A stretch of DNA of 64,000 nucleotides. Source: Saccharothrix tamanrassetensis. GTDB taxonomy: Bacteria > Actinomycetota > Actinomycetes > Mycobacteriales > Pseudonocardiaceae. Position 1 is the first letter of the stretch. Each line of letters opens with the position of its first letter. Where the stretch lies: NCBI RefSeq assembly GCF_014203665.1, contig NZ_JACHJN010000006.1:186001-250000 (forward strand), in the 5' to 3' direction. The notes under the pieces were generated by a model. It did not search any database. It had not been told where the DNA came from and saw only the letters and a list, made by a program, of their open reading frames with translations. Positions 1 through 9,429 of this stretch are shown here, in pieces. Made by a program: the position numbers and the translations under genes.

Positions 1-122
1 GGCGGTTGGTGCTGACCCACGTCCTGCCGTGGTCGGACCGCAACGGCGTGCTGGCCGACGCCACCGAGGCCTTCGCCGGCCCGGTCTCCCTGGCCGAACC
101 GGGCGCGATCTACGTGGTGTGA
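1..122 (+). CDS. MBL-fold metallo-hydrolase, C-terminal end only
   Basis: The frame opening at base 3 and ending in TGA at 120-122 gives a 39-residue tail, cut by the window edge. It aligns with the end of the complete metallo-beta-lactamase-fold protein at 2965-3795: RLVLTHVLPWSD here against [12 protein letters not shown] there, followed in both by a VLA...FAGPV segment. The His of LTHV is a usual late metal ligand in this fold. The two genes are therefore probably paralogues lying about 3 kb apart. The substrate cannot be judged from the fragment. Confidence 0.7.
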   Translation, partial: RLVLTHVLPWSDRNGVLADATEAFAGPVSLAEPGAIYVV

Positions 123-125
123 CCG

Positions 126-971
126 TTAGCCCGCGAACGCGGTCGACGGCCGCCCCTCGCCCACACCGGGGAGCACCAGCACCGACCCGGCGAGTTCGCT
201 GAGCGCGTCCCCGGACAACCCGGCCCGCGCCGTCGTCACGTAGAGGTCGGTGAAGTCGTGCCCGCCGAACGCGCACGCGGTCGGCTGCCCCACCGGCAGT
301 TCGACCTCGGCGTCCAGCCGCCCGTCGGGCGTGTAGCGGCGAACCGCCGCCCCACCCCACAGCGCGACCCACACCGCCCCGGACGCGTCGACGCACAGCC
401 CGCCCGGCAGCCCGCGGTCGACCTCGGCGACGGTCCGCCGGTTCGTGGCCTCGCCGGAGTCGCGGTCGTAGTCGAGCACCTCGACGCAACGGGTGGCCGA
501 GTCGACGTAGTACATGAGGCCACCGTCCGGGCTCCAGCCGATGCCGTTGCCCGCGCCGATTTTGTCCAGCACGACCTTGGCGTCCCCGCTCGGCTCGACG
601 CGCGCGAGCCACCCGCCGGGATCCTCGTCGTACCGCATGGTGCCCGCCCACAACCGCCCGGCGGGGTCGACCGCGGCGTCGCTGCCCCGCACGTCGTCCC
701 GAGCCCAGTAGACCAGCCACGTCTTCGCGCCGTCCTGGTCGACCAGCGCGACACCGTCCCGGAGGTTCAGCACCAGGCCGCCGCGCGTGCGGGGCTTGGC
801 GGCGCCCACGTGCTGCGGCACGTCGAGCACGGCGTCCTCGTCCCGGCTCGGCGCGTACCGGTGGACCTGGCTGCCGAGGACGTCGACCCAGATCAGCGTC
901 CCGCTGCCGTGGTCCCAGGTGGGAGCTTCGCCCAGCGCGGCTTCGGTCCGGACGGCTACTTCGATCGACAC
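126..971 (-). CDS. SMP-30/gluconolactonase/LRE family protein
   Basis: A 281-residue six-bladed beta-propeller of the SMP-30/gluconolactonase family, which typically hydrolyses sugar lactones using one divalent metal. Family signposts are the N-terminal GEAPTW with the metal-binding Glu, the GAGNGIGWSPDG segment with the central Asn, and PGGLCVDASG with the late catalytic Asp. I start at the GTG at 971 because a GAGG lies a few bases upstream and the protein then begins directly with the family N-terminus; an ATG at 1007 would add 12 unrelated residues. It is convergent with the preceding hydrolase and has no partner gene. The exact lactone is unknown. Confidence 0.8.
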   Translation of the reverse strand: MSIEVAVRTEAALGEAPTWDHGSGTLIWVDVLGSQVHRYAPSRDEDAVLDVPQHVGAAKPRTRGGLVLNLRDGVALVDQDGAKTWLVYWARDDVRGSDAAVDPAGRLWAGTMRYDEDPGGWLARVEPSGDAKVVLDKIGAGNGIGWSPDGGLMYYVDSATRCVEVLDYDRDSGEATNRRTVAEVDRGLPGGLCVDASGAVWVALWGGAAVRRYTPDGRLDAEVELPVGQPTACAFGGHDFTDLYVTTARAGLSGDALSELAGSVLVLPGVGEGRPSTAFAG

Positions 972-1154
972 GGGCCTCAGCGTATGCGCAGGCCACGGCA
1001 AAGCCACGCAGGCGTACCCCCTAACCGGGCACCCCTTCGTGCAGCCAAGCAGAGGGGTACGACATTCCGAGGGGCCGGAGCTGGGACCGGGGACGCGAAT
1101 CCTCAGCGGCCGACGTCCGGCTCGTGGTCCGTCCGATCAACGACACCGCCGCCG

Positions 1155-1465
1155 GCCCCGCGAGGCCAAGGCCTGCGATGCCGGGCCCTCGACGTAGGAT
1201 TCGCGATGCCTTGGCCCCCGGCGCAAGGCCCGCGATGCCGGCCCGCGGCGCAAGGCCTGCGATGCCGGACCGCGACGCAACGGCCCCGCGAGGCAAGACC
1301 CGCGAAGCCGGACCGGCGAGGCAAGCTCAATGGACAGGGCCCGCGAAGCTGGACCCCGGCGCAAGGCCCCGCGAGGCAAAGCCCGCGATGCCGGACCCGC
1401 GAGGCAAGCTCACTAATAAGGCCCGCGAAGCCGGACCCGCGAGGCGAGGCCCGCCCGGGTGGCCC
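1155..1465. repeat. Degenerate tandem repeat, unit about 27 bp
   Basis: The gap 972-1550 holds no convincing gene. Its centre is built from a degenerate unit close to AAGGCCCGCGATGCCGGACC followed by GCGACGC or CGCGAGGC. The core GCGATGCC/GCGAAGCC occurs about eight times, with spacing near 27 bp at best and larger where insertions intervene. Open frames across it only reflect the in-frame 27-bp period (ARPAMP-type peptides). It sits between the SMP-30 gene start and the rhomboid gene start. Confidence 0.75.
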
Positions 1466-1550
1466 GCGCCCGCGCGGGCGAGTCGACACCCCCGGATCGC
1501 GCACCACAATCCGCACACTGCGAACCCGTCTTCGGACGTAGCCTGAAGAC

Positions 1551-2177
1551 GTGGATCCCACGACTGTGTCCCCGACGGCCCGCGCGCCCAGGTCGCCGGC
1601 CAAGCGAGTCATCCCGCCGAACCCGGTGCTGTCGGCGGCCGTCGTGCTGGGTTTCGTCGCGCTGCTCTTCGTGGTCGAGGGCATCGACACCGCGCTGGGC
1701 GGGAGGCTGGACTACGGCGGCGTCATCCCGCGCGACTTCACGGAGTGGGACAACCTCCTCTGGGCGCCGGTCCTGCACGCCGGCTGGGACCACCTCGCGG
1801 GCAACGCCGTGCCGCTGCTCGTCCTCGGCTTCCTCGCCTCCTCCGCCGGCGTCAAGCAGTTCCTCCAGGTGACGGCGGTGATCTGGCTGACCGACGGCCT
1901 CGGCGTCTGGATCGCCGGCTCGCCCGGCAGCCACATCGGGGCGTCCGGGCTGATCTTCGGGTACCTGGTGTTCCTCCTGGTGCGCGGCGTCTTCGCGCGT
2001 TCCACCGCGCAGATCGCGGTCGCCCTGGTCGTCTTCGCGCTGTACGGCGCGATGCTCTGGGGCGTGCTGCCGGGCCGGCCCGGTGTCTCCTGGGAGAGCC
2101 ACCTGTTCGGCGCGCTGGGCGGGGTGCTCGCCGCCTGGGGTGTCGCCCGGGACGACCGTCGGGCCGTCGCCGCGTGA
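1551..2177 (+). CDS. Rhomboid family intramembrane serine protease
   Basis: A 208-residue polytopic membrane protein with about six hydrophobic segments after a short cytoplasmic tail. The catalytic dyad is visible: Ser in GASGLIFG (after SHI) and His in [20 protein letters not shown] matches the conserved second-helix HxxxN region. Rhomboids cleave transmembrane substrates inside the bilayer. Starts at GTG and its stop overlaps the murI start. The same rhomboid-murI-MBL order occurs in Mycobacterium tuberculosis (Rv1337-Rv1339), which supports the assignment. The substrate is unknown. Confidence 0.9.
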   Translation: MDPTTVSPTARAPRSPAKRVIPPNPVLSAAVVLGFVALLFVVEGIDTALGGRLDYGGVIPRDFTEWDNLLWAPVLHAGWDHLAGNAVPLLVLGFLASSAGVKQFLQVTAVIWLTDGLGVWIAGSPGSHIGASGLIFGYLVFLLVRGVFARSTAQIAVALVVFALYGAMLWGVLPGRPGVSWESHLFGALGGVLAAWGVARDDRRAVAA

Positions 2178-2968
2178 CCCCCGCGGACGCGCCGATCGGC
2201 ATCTTCGACTCCGGGGTCGGGGGGTTGACCGTCGCCCGCGCGATCATGGACCAGCTGCCGGACGAGAACATCCGGTACATCGGCGACACCGCGAACGCCC
2301 CGTACGGCCCGCTGCCCATCGCCCAGGTCCGCAAGCAGTCGCTGGAACTGTTCGACCAGCTCGTGGACGACGGCGCGAAGATGCTGGTGATCGCCTGCAA
2401 CACGGCGTCCTCGGCCTGCCTGCGCGACGCCCGCGAGCGCTACGACGTGCCGGTGGTCGACGTGACGCTGCCCGCCGTCCGCCGCGCCGTCGCCACCACC
2501 CGCACCGGGCGGGTCGGGGTGATCGGCACGCAGGGCACCATCGCGTCCGGGGCGTACCAGGACCTGTTCGCCGCCGCACGGGACATCGAGGTCACCGCCG
2601 TGGCGTGCCCGAGGTTCGTGGACTTCGTGGAACGCGGCACCACGTCCGGCCGCCAGGTGCTCGGCCTCGCCCAGGCCTACCTGGAGCCGTTGCAGCGCGC
2701 GGAGGTCGACACCGTCGTCCTCGGCTGCACGCACTACCCGCTGCTGACCGGCGTGCTGCAGATCGTGATGGGTGACCGCGTGACGTTGGTCTCCAGCGCG
2801 GAGGAAACCGTGAAGGACGTCGTCCGGGTGCTCACCGAACTGGACCGGTTCCGAACCGGTGACCCGGACCTGCGGTTCTCCTGCACGGGACCGGTCGAGC
2901 CGTTCGCCCGGCTGGCCCGGCGATTCCTGCCCCGGCTGGAAAACGCGTCCTTCCACCCCCACGAATGA
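2174..2968 (+). CDS. murI: Glutamate racemase
   Basis: Converts L-glutamate to D-glutamate for peptidoglycan, in the cytoplasm. 264 residues, the normal length. Family motifs are [13 protein letters not shown] at the N-terminus, the first catalytic Cys in [10 protein letters not shown] and the second in [13 protein letters not shown] start at 2174 overlaps the rhomboid stop, and the stop overlaps the next ATG, so rhomboid-murI-MBL genes are translationally coupled. Gene order matches mycobacteria. Confidence 0.97.
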   Translation: MTPADAPIGIFDSGVGGLTVARAIMDQLPDENIRYIGDTANAPYGPLPIAQVRKQSLELFDQLVDDGAKMLVIACNTASSACLRDARERYDVPVVDVTLPAVRRAVATTRTGRVGVIGTQGTIASGAYQDLFAAARDIEVTAVACPRFVDFVERGTTSGRQVLGLAQAYLEPLQRAEVDTVVLGCTHYPLLTGVLQIVMGDRVTLVSSAEETVKDVVRVLTELDRFRTGDPDLRFSCTGPVEPFARLARRFLPRLENASFHPHE

Positions 2969-3795
2969 TTTGGCACTCTCCAACGGTGCTGTTGACCATC
3001 CTCGGCTGCTCGGGCAGCCTGCCGGGGCCGCAGGGCCCCGCATCCGGCTACCTCGTCGAGGCGGACGGCTACCGGATCGCGCTCGAACTGGGCAACGGTG
3101 TGCTGGCCTCGCTGCAGGCGCACTGCGACCCGTTCGCGCTGGACGCGTTGCTGTTCTCGCACCTGCACCCGGACCACTGCGCGGACTTCACGACGCTCAC
3201 CGTGATGCGCCGCTACCACACCGACCCCCCGCACGACACGACGCAGCACCGGCTCCCGGTGCACGGCCCGTCCGGCGCGCCGCAGCGCTTCGCCCGCGCC
3301 TACGCCGAGAACGAGGAGGAACTGCGCACCGCCGACCTGTCCGACGTGTTCGAGTTCCACGCCTTCACCGCCGAACCCCTCCGCGTCGGCCCGTTCGAGA
3401 TCACCGCCGCCCGCGTCGCGCACCCCGGTGAGGCCTACGGGTTCCGCATCGCCACCGAGAACGCGTCGCTGGCGTTCACCGGGGACAGCGGTCCGTGCGA
3501 CGCGCTGCGCGCGCTCGCCAAGGACGCCGACGTGCTGCTGTCCGAAGCGACCTGGACGCACGCCGACGACCGCCCACCCGGCACGCACCTGTCCGGGGTG
3601 CAGGCGGGGGAACTGGCGACGAACGCCGGCGCGGGGAGGCTGCTGCTGACCCACGTGGCCCCGTGGACCGACCCGGAGGCGGTGCTCGCCGAGGCGCGGA
3701 GCCGGTTCGCGGGGCCGGTCGAACTCGCACGTCAGGGCCAGAAGTACGCGGTTGACGAACCGGTGGTCCGGGTAATCGGCGGGCATGGCAACTGA
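2965..3795 (+). CDS. MBL-fold metallo-hydrolase, Rv1339-like (cyclic nucleotide phosphodiesterase candidate)
   Basis: 276 residues with the metallo-beta-lactamase metal motif [10 protein letters not shown], later FTGDSG and LLTHVAPW. The position after murI and, with insertions, before rph and rdgB is that of M. tuberculosis Rv1339, reported as an atypical cAMP phosphodiesterase; the same activity here is inference from synteny and family. ATG overlaps the murI stop (ATGA). Its last codons overlap the following hemerythrin gene by 11 bases. A paralogue ends at base 122. Confidence 0.85.
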   Translation: MIWHSPTVLLTILGCSGSLPGPQGPASGYLVEADGYRIALELGNGVLASLQAHCDPFALDALLFSHLHPDHCADFTTLTVMRRYHTDPPHDTTQHRLPVHGPSGAPQRFARAYAENEEELRTADLSDVFEFHAFTAEPLRVGPFEITAARVAHPGEAYGFRIATENASLAFTGDSGPCDALRALAKDADVLLSEATWTHADDRPPGTHLSGVQAGELATNAGAGRLLLTHVAPWTDPEAVLAEARSRFAGPVELARQGQKYAVDEPVVRVIGGHGN

Positions 3796-4288
3796 CGTCG
3801 TCGAACTCATCCTGGCGGACCACCGCCGGTTCGAGGAGCTGTTCCGCGAGCTGAGGGACCGGTCCTCCGACCGGTCCGCGCTGCTCGTGGACCTGGCCGC
3901 CCTGCTCGTCGCGCACGCCGAGGCCGAGGAGTCCGAGGTCTACCCGGCGCTCAAGCGGTACCGCGGCGTCGAGGACGAGGAGGTCGACCACGGCGCCGAG
4001 GAGCACGCCGAGGGCCACCAGGCGCTGCTCGCGCTGATGGAGGTGTCCGACACCGGGTCGGAGGAGTGGGAGTCCGCGCTGGAGGAACTGGTCGAAGCCC
4101 TCAACCACCACGTGGACGAGGAGGAGCGGACCATCCTCAACGCCGCGCGGGAACAGGTCCCCGACGACCGCCGCGCCGAGCTGGGCCGGCTGTTCCAGGA
4201 GGTGCGGCAGGACCGGCTGGACGACGACTGCGGCGACCTCGAATACGTGCGCAAGATCGCCAAGGCCACCGCCGACCGGATCGACTAA
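3785..4288 (+). CDS. Hemerythrin HHE cation-binding domain protein
   Basis: 167 residues, an all-helical four-helix bundle with the His/Glu iron ligands spaced as in HHE proteins: ILADHRRFEE, LVAHAEAEESEV, EHAEGHQALL and NHHVDEEERTIL. Members bind a di-iron centre and respond to O2, NO or oxidative stress. ATG start overlaps the upstream metallo-hydrolase, so they are probably co-transcribed. This gene and the next two interrupt the mycobacterial-type murI-rph block. The C-terminal 30 residues are charged and less conserved-looking. Confidence 0.9.
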   Translation: MATDVVELILADHRRFEELFRELRDRSSDRSALLVDLAALLVAHAEAEESEVYPALKRYRGVEDEEVDHGAEEHAEGHQALLALMEVSDTGSEEWESALEELVEALNHHVDEEERTILNAAREQVPDDRRAELGRLFQEVRQDRLDDDCGDLEYVRKIAKATADRID

Positions 4289-4298
4289 CGTCGATCAC

Positions 4299-4694
4299 GT
4301 GTCGAACGTCGAAGTGCGTCGGGTCGGTCAGCACGAGTTCGTCGCCACCAACGACCGGGGCGCCTCGGTGCGCGTCGGCCGCAAGGGCGCGGAAGGATCG
4401 TTCACGCCGGTCGAGCTGCTGCTCGCGGCGGCGGCCGGCTGTGCGGCGGTGACGGCGGAAACGCTGATCACCCGTCGCGTCGGGGACGGCCTGACCGCTC
4501 TGGCGGACGACGTGCGCCCCGAGGGCGCGCACGAACTCGACGCCGTGCCGGTGACCCTGGACTACGACGTGTCGTCGCTGACCCGGGAGCAGCGCGAGGC
4601 TCTGGAGGTGGCGGTGCGACGGGCGATCGATCAGCTGTGCACCGTCACCCGGACCTTGAAGAAGGCCCCGCCCACACCGCTGACACTGCCGTAA
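4299..4694 (+). CDS. OsmC family protein
   Basis: 131 residues. The OsmC/Ohr fold is indicated by the helix SFTPVELLLAAAAGCAAVTA, whose Cys is the usual redox residue, and by the late alternating strand/helix pattern. The second Cys is in QLCTVTRTL near the C-terminus, as in OsmC proteins that reduce organic hydroperoxides. GTG start 10 bases after the hemerythrin stop suggests one operon for oxidative or nitrosative stress. The peroxide substrate is not determinable. Confidence 0.88.
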   Translation: MSNVEVRRVGQHEFVATNDRGASVRVGRKGAEGSFTPVELLLAAAAGCAAVTAETLITRRVGDGLTALADDVRPEGAHELDAVPVTLDYDVSSLTREQREALEVAVRRAIDQLCTVTRTLKKAPPTPLTLP

Positions 4695-4810
4695 CCGCCG
4701 GGCTGCGTAGTCCCCGGTGGACATTGCGGTAGTCATCGGCGGGGCTGTCGTGAGCCCGGCCGGCACTGTCGTGACCACCGGCCGACGAACCCCGGGACGT
4801 GGGCCGGTCG

Positions 4811-5329
4811 CTAGTTCGCGCCCACCCCGTCCCACACGGCGGTGGAGCCGCTGTGCCCGATCCGCACCGTCTCCACCGTGGTGGCCGCGCCCGCCGCGAT
4901 GACCAGCACGGCCACCACGACGGAGATCCGCCGCCACGTCCGGGGCACGTTCGTGTCGTCCGCCGCCGCGGTGCGCTCCCGGTCGGCGAGCCGGCCCGCG
5001 ACCAGCAGCGCCACGACCACGACCCCGAACCCGAGCGCGAACGGCAGCAGGTCGTTGCCCAGCTCGGCGTGCTGCCGGATCAGCGGGTTGTCCAGGCTCG
5101 CCAGCCGGGCGTCCAGCTGCTCGCCCGTCTTCTGCGCGGGCAGCACGGACCCGACGCCGAGCAGCGTGACGGCCAGCAGCGGCCACGCGTAGCGCTGCCG
5201 CCACTTCGGGACCACGGCCAGCGCGGTGGCCGCCGCGGCGGACAGCGGGAGCAGCACCACCACCGCGTGGACCAGCAGCGGGTGCGCCGGCAGACCGAAG
5301 ATCGTCACCAGGTCGTCTGCGAGTGCCAT
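4811..5329 (-). CDS. DUF2231 membrane protein
   Basis: 172 residues, four transmembrane segments at roughly 15-38, 47-66, 95-118 and 137-155. The N-terminus FGLPAHPLLVHAVVVLLPLS matches the DUF2231 signature, a family of unknown function often containing a buried His pair that may bind a cofactor. It faces away from rph and converges on the OsmC gene. No partner gene points to a role. Confidence 0.85.
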   Translation of the reverse strand: MALADDLVTIFGLPAHPLLVHAVVVLLPLSAAAATALAVVPKWRQRYAWPLLAVTLLGVGSVLPAQKTGEQLDARLASLDNPLIRQHAELGNDLLPFALGFGVVVVALLVAGRLADRERTAAADDTNVPRTWRRISVVVAVLVIAAGAATTVETVRIGHSGSTAVWDGVGAN

Positions 5330-5383
5330 GCCTCTCCCTACGCCAGTGGGACGCCCTCGGGTTCAGCGCCCTAGGGTAGTGCC

Positions 5384-6148
5384 GTGCTGAGGACCGATGG
5401 CAGGAACGACGACGTACTGCGCGACATCAGGATCACCCGGGGCTTCCAGCAGTGGCCCGCGGGTTCGGTGCTGATCGAGTTCGGCAACACGCGCGTGCTG
5501 TGCGCGGCCAGCGTGACCGAGGGCGTGCCCCGGTGGAGGTCGGGCTCCGGTCTCGGGTGGGTGACCGCCGAATACGCGATGCTCCCGTCCGCCACCCACA
5601 GCCGCAGCGACCGCGAGTCGGTGAAGGGCCGCATCGGCGGTCGCACCCACGAGATCTCCCGCCTCATCGGGCGCTCGCTGCGGGCGTGCATCGACCTGGC
5701 GGCGCTGGGGGAGAACACCATCGTCATCGACTGCGACGTGATCCAGGCCGACGGCGGCACCCGGACCGCCGCCATCACCGGGGCCTACGTGGCGCTCGCC
5801 GACGCCGTCACCTGGTTGGGTGCCGCCGGCCGGCTGGCCGACCCCCAGCCCCTGTCCTGCGCGGTGTCCGCCGTGTCGGTCGGTGTGGTGGACGGTCGCG
5901 TGCGGCTCGACCTGCCGTACGAAGAGGACTCGCGCGCCGAGGTCGACATGAACGTGGTGGCCACCGACGCCGGGACGCTGATCGAGGTCCAGGGCACCGG
6001 CGAGGGAGCGACGTTCGCCCGGTCCACTCTGGACAGGATGCTCGACGTGGCGCTCGCGGGCTGCGCTGAGCTCAACCGCATCCAGTCCGAGGCGCTGGCC
6101 CAGCCCTACCCCGGCGTGCTGCCCGAGCCGAAGGGCCGGAAGAAGTGA
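5384..6148 (+). CDS. rph: Ribonuclease PH
   Basis: Phosphorolytic 3'-5' exoribonuclease that trims tRNA 3' ends. 254 residues, usual length. Recognisable blocks are the N-terminal RTDGR, the RNA-binding [17 protein letters not shown] region and the active-site [19 protein letters not shown] start; the stop overlaps the rdgB GTG (GTGA). rph-rdgB pairing is conserved across actinobacteria. Confidence 0.97.
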   Translation: MLRTDGRNDDVLRDIRITRGFQQWPAGSVLIEFGNTRVLCAASVTEGVPRWRSGSGLGWVTAEYAMLPSATHSRSDRESVKGRIGGRTHEISRLIGRSLRACIDLAALGENTIVIDCDVIQADGGTRTAAITGAYVALADAVTWLGAAGRLADPQPLSCAVSAVSVGVVDGRVRLDLPYEEDSRAEVDMNVVATDAGTLIEVQGTGEGATFARSTLDRMLDVALAGCAELNRIQSEALAQPYPGVLPEPKGRKK

Positions 6149-6759
6149 AGGTCCTGCTCGCCTCCCGCAACGCCAAGAAGCTCGGCGAACTGCGCCGCAT
6201 CCTGGAATCGGCGGGCCTGGACGGCATCCGGGTGCTCGGCCTGGCCGACGTGCCGGAGTTCCCGGAAGCCCCCGAGACCGACCCGACGTTCGAGGGCAAC
6301 GCGCTGGCCAAGGCCCGTGACGCCTTCGCCGCCACCGGCCTGCCGTCCGTCGCGGACGACTCGGGCATCGCGGTCGACGCGCTGAACGGCATGCCCGGCG
6401 TGCTGTCGGCGCGGTGGTCCGGTGCGCACGGCAACGACCCGGCCAACCTGCGGTTGCTGCTGGGGCAGCTGCGGGACGTGCCGGACGACCGCCGCGGCGC
6501 GGCCTTCGTGTGCGCGGCGGCTTTCGTCGCGCCCGGTGGCGTCGAGGCGGTGGTGCGCGGCGAGTGGCGCGGCACGATCCGCCGCGAACCCGCCGGCACC
6601 AACGGTTTCGGCTACGACCCGATCTTCCAGCCCGAGGGCCGCGACGTGACGTCGGCCGAGCTGTCGCCGGAGGACAAGGACGAGCTCTCCCACCGCGGCC
6701 AGGCGCTGCGCCTGCTGCTGCCGCACCTCCGGGAGTTCGCTCGACCGCGTGCGCGCTGA
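6145..6759 (+). CDS. rdgB: XTP/dITP pyrophosphatase (non-canonical purine NTPase)
   Basis: 204 residues of the Ham1/RdgB family, which hydrolyses ITP, dITP and XTP to monophosphates so that deaminated purines are not incorporated. Motifs: N-terminal [14 protein letters not shown], the metal-binding Glu in [14 protein letters not shown], catalytic [22 protein letters not shown] and a late SHRGQALR. Translationally coupled to rph by a GTGA overlap. Confidence 0.97.
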   Translation: MKVLLASRNAKKLGELRRILESAGLDGIRVLGLADVPEFPEAPETDPTFEGNALAKARDAFAATGLPSVADDSGIAVDALNGMPGVLSARWSGAHGNDPANLRLLLGQLRDVPDDRRGAAFVCAAAFVAPGGVEAVVRGEWRGTIRREPAGTNGFGYDPIFQPEGRDVTSAELSPEDKDELSHRGQALRLLLPHLREFARPRAR

Positions 6760-6840
6760 CGGGCCGGGGACGGTTCCTCGGCGCAGGCGGAACGCCCGCC
6801 CCCACCGGACGACGGCTACGGGCGGGCAGTCCGGCCGGCC

Positions 6841-6911
6841 GGGTCGGTCAGGCGGACAGGGCAGCCGGGTCGGTCAAGCGGACAGGGCAGCCGGGTCGGT
6901 CAGGCGGGCAG
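6841..6911. repeat. 26-bp tandem repeat running into the bcp stop codon
   Basis: Two complete 26-bp units (6841-6866 and 6867-6892, one base different) plus a partial third (6893-6911). The unit begins GGGTCGGTCAGGCGGACAGG and ends GCAGCC. The third copy contains the minus-strand stop codon (6900-6902) and last two codons of the peroxiredoxin gene, so slippage has duplicated the region around its stop downstream. Confidence 0.85.
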
Positions 6912-7373
6912 TTCGCGCAGCAGCTTGGCCACGTGCCCGGTGGCGCGGACGTTGTACATGGCCTTGGCGATCCTGCCCTGCGGGTCGACCAGGAACGTCG
7001 AGCGGATGACGCCCATCACCGTGCGGCCGTAGTTCTGCTTCTCGCCGAAGGCGCCCCACTCGGTGAGCACCTTGCGGTCCACGTCGGAGAGCAGCGGGAA
7101 GTTCAGGCCCTCGGCTTCGGCGAACTTGACCAGCTTCGCCGGCTTGTCGGGCGAGATGCCCACCACGTCGTAGCCGGCGCCCGCCAGCTCGCCGAGGCTG
7201 TCCCGGAAGTCGCACGCCTGCTTGGTGCAGCCGGGCGTGCTCGCCGCCGGGTAGAAGTAGACGACCACCGAACGACCCAGGTAGTCGGAAAGCGAGACGG
7301 GCTTGCCCTCGCTGTCGGGCAGCGTGAACGCCGGGGCCTGGTCGCCGGGGGACAGGCGCTTCTGCTCGGTCAT
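6900..7373 (-). CDS. bcp: Thiol peroxidase, Bcp/PrxQ type peroxiredoxin
   Basis: 157 residues. Reduces hydrogen and organic peroxides using thioredoxin. STPGCTKQACDFRD holds the peroxidatic Cys and, five residues on, the resolving Cys, the arrangement of two-Cys Bcp proteins. The preceding YFYPAASTPG differs slightly from the common YFYPKDxTPG. ATG start; convergent with rdgB. Its stop lies in a tandem repeat. Confidence 0.95.
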   Translation of the reverse strand: MTEQKRLSPGDQAPAFTLPDSEGKPVSLSDYLGRSVVVYFYPAASTPGCTKQACDFRDSLGELAGAGYDVVGISPDKPAKLVKFAEAEGLNFPLLSDVDRKVLTEWGAFGEKQNYGRTVMGVIRSTFLVDPQGRIAKAMYNVRATGHVAKLLRELPA

Positions 7374-7529
7374 GCCCCCAGACGCTACAGGCCGGGTCCG
7401 ACACCACCGCTCGGCACGGGACCGGTTCCCGGGGCGCGCCCACGGGCAGGGACGGACCGGCCCGGGACGCCCGGCAGCCGGTGTCCGCCGGGACCGGCAG
7501 CCGGTCCGCGCACCGACGGGAGCGGGAGG

Positions 7530-8069
7530 TCAGGCCAAGCCCTCGAAGATGGCGTTCGGGCCCTGGCCGGAGCCGTTCGGCTCGACCACGAGCTGGAGCC
7601 GCACCGGGGCCTCGGGCACGGCGAACGCCAGGGTCAGCTTGGTGTCGCCACCCGGCGGGACCTCGTTGACCGCCGCCGCGAGCCCGTTGAGGCCCTGCAC
7701 GGAGTCGAGCACCTCGGCGACCGGCTCGCCGCCGACCAGCGCGCGCACCGCGAGCTGACTGGTGCGGTAGGTGGAGCTGGTGCCGTTGACCACGGTCAAC
7801 ACGAACACGGCGGTACGCGGCGAGCGCGGGAACGAGGTGTCGCTCGGCTTGATCGACTGCGCCGGGGACACCGTGACGGACAGCCCGTTGGACCACACGC
7901 GCTGCGCGCCGAACGCGGTGAACGCGGGCGCGGGCGGTGCGTCGTTCTGCTTCGCCCCGGCGCTGGAGGTCGTTTCGGAAACGGAGGGGTCGGAAAGCCC
8001 GGAGTGGTCCGCACATCCCGCCAAGGCCCCCGCCAGGCACAGGCCGACGGCCAGTCCGGCGAACTTCAC
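7530..8069 (-). CDS. Putative lipoprotein, DUF4352-like
   Basis: 179 residues. Signal peptide VKFAGLAVGLCLAGALAGC with a lipobox ending in the lipidated Cys, then a Ser/Thr/Asp linker and a beta-rich domain (SVTVSPAQS ... VFVLTVVNGT ... FAVPEAPVRLQLVVEP) resembling DUF4352 domains of actinobacterial lipoproteins. GTG start at 8069 is chosen because a GGGGAGG is placed just upstream; a longer frame to 8249 would bury the signal peptide. Monocistronic; function unknown. Confidence 0.75.
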   Translation of the reverse strand: MKFAGLAVGLCLAGALAGCADHSGLSDPSVSETTSSAGAKQNDAPPAPAFTAFGAQRVWSNGLSVTVSPAQSIKPSDTSFPRSPRTAVFVLTVVNGTSSTYRTSQLAVRALVGGEPVAEVLDSVQGLNGLAAAVNEVPPGGDTKLTLAFAVPEAPVRLQLVVEPNGSGQGPNAIFEGLA

Positions 8070-8357
8070 GAACCTCCCCTTCCCGCCCCGGCGGTGGGCT
8101 TGCAGCGACTCACCCCACCATGACGGTGCCGAGGGGTGCCCGGGGGCGGATGTGGGGCCTTGATTCGCACCTGGTGCCGGAGCGTGGCCGGAACGTGATG
8201 CCACGCCGCCGCCCGCGTGGGCGGCGCCACACCGGGCGGCGCTGCCCACGCGGACCGCGGCGGCGTCCGCTCGGGCGGAACTCGCCGCCCGGGAGTTGGG
8301 GAGCGCGTCGGGGGGCGTGCGCGCTCAGTAGGATCATCGCGGTCTTTCGCCGGTCTG

Positions 8358-9392
8358 CTACACCTCAACTTCAGTCTTCACTCGTTCGGATGAACCCGAG
8401 AGCCCGGCGAGTTCCGCCAGCAACTCGTACGAGCGCAGCCGGTCCGACTGGTCGGCGACCATCGTGGTGACCATCAGCTCGTCCGCCCCGGTGTCCGCCA
8501 GGAGCTGGTCGAGCTGCCCTCGGGCGGTTTCCGGGCTGCCGACGACCTGCGACGACAGCCGGTCGTGCACGACCAGCCGGTCGAACTCGGTGTACGGGTA
8601 GTCCGCGGCCTCCTGCGGCGTGGCGAGCGGGCCCGGCTTGTTCTGCCGGAGCCGGAGGAACGCCAGGCCGCCCGGCGCGGCGATCCACCGGGCGTGCTCG
8701 TCGGTGTCCGCGACGATCACCGAGGCGCACACCATGGCGTGCGGCTCGGCCAGCACGGCCGAGGGCCGGAAGCGCTCGCGGTAGAGGCGCAGGGCGGGGA
8801 TGGTGTTCTCCGCGCTGAAGTGGTGGGCGAACGCGAACGGCAGCCCGAGCAGCCCGGCGACCTGCGCGCTGTAGCCGCTGGACCCGAGCAGCCACACCGG
8901 CGGCTTGTTGCCGTGCGCGGGGACGGCGGACAGCTCCTCGGTGCCCTCGAAGTAGCCCATCAGCTCGGACAGCTGCTGCGGGAAGTCGTCCACGGACAGC
9001 GGGCCCTCGGTCCGGCGCAGCGCGCGGGCCGTCCGCTGGTCGGTGCCCGGCGCGCGGCCGATGCCCAGGTCGATGCGATCGGGGTGCAGGGCGGTGAGCG
9101 TGCCGAACTGCTCCGCCACGACCAGCGGCGGGTGGTTGGGCAGCATCACGCCGCCGGAGCCGACCCGCAGCGTGGTGGTGGCGTCGGCGACGTGGCCGAT
9201 CAGGACCGCCGGCGACGAACTGGCGATACCGGGCATGTTGTGGTGCTCGGCCAGCCAGAACCGCCGGTAGCCGAGCCGCTCGACGTGCTGCGCCAACTCC
9301 CGGGTGTGCCGGAGGGCCGTTCGCGCGTCCGTGGTCGTCGTGACCGGTGCGAGGTCGAGGACGGACAGCGGGATGTCACGGAGTCGGCTCAT
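8358..9392 (-). CDS. LLM class flavin-dependent oxidoreductase
   Basis: 344 residues of the bacterial luciferase-like fold (single-subunit, MsnO8-like group): [13 protein letters not shown] at the N-terminus, [38 protein letters not shown], then [11 protein letters not shown] and [12 protein letters not shown]. Such enzymes use reduced FMN or F420 for a monooxygenation or hydride transfer. ATG at 9392 gives the normal family N-terminus. It is divergent from the FAD monooxygenase at 9511; the 118-bp spacer carries an inverted repeat. Confidence 0.88.
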   Translation of the reverse strand: MSRLRDIPLSVLDLAPVTTTTDARTALRHTRELAQHVERLGYRRFWLAEHHNMPGIASSSPAVLIGHVADATTTLRVGSGGVMLPNHPPLVVAEQFGTLTALHPDRIDLGIGRAPGTDQRTARALRRTEGPLSVDDFPQQLSELMGYFEGTEELSAVPAHGNKPPVWLLGSSGYSAQVAGLLGLPFAFAHHFSAENTIPALRLYRERFRPSAVLAEPHAMVCASVIVADTDEHARWIAAPGGLAFLRLRQNKPGPLATPQEAADYPYTEFDRLVVHDRLSSQVVGSPETARGQLDQLLADTGADELMVTTMVADQSDRLRSYELLAELAGLSGSSERVKTEVEV

Positions 9393-9429
9393 AACTCGGC
9401 ACAACGCCCCCGGCTCCGGATGCCTTCCG

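Noticed and set aside
1155..1465. Possible CRISPR array
   Set aside because: Units are contiguous and degenerate without unique spacers, and no cas gene is present.
1124..1546. A 140-residue repetitive ORF (ARPAMP-type repeats)
   Set aside because: The peptide repeat follows from the 27-bp DNA repeat, several frames are open together, and no ribosome binding site supports it.
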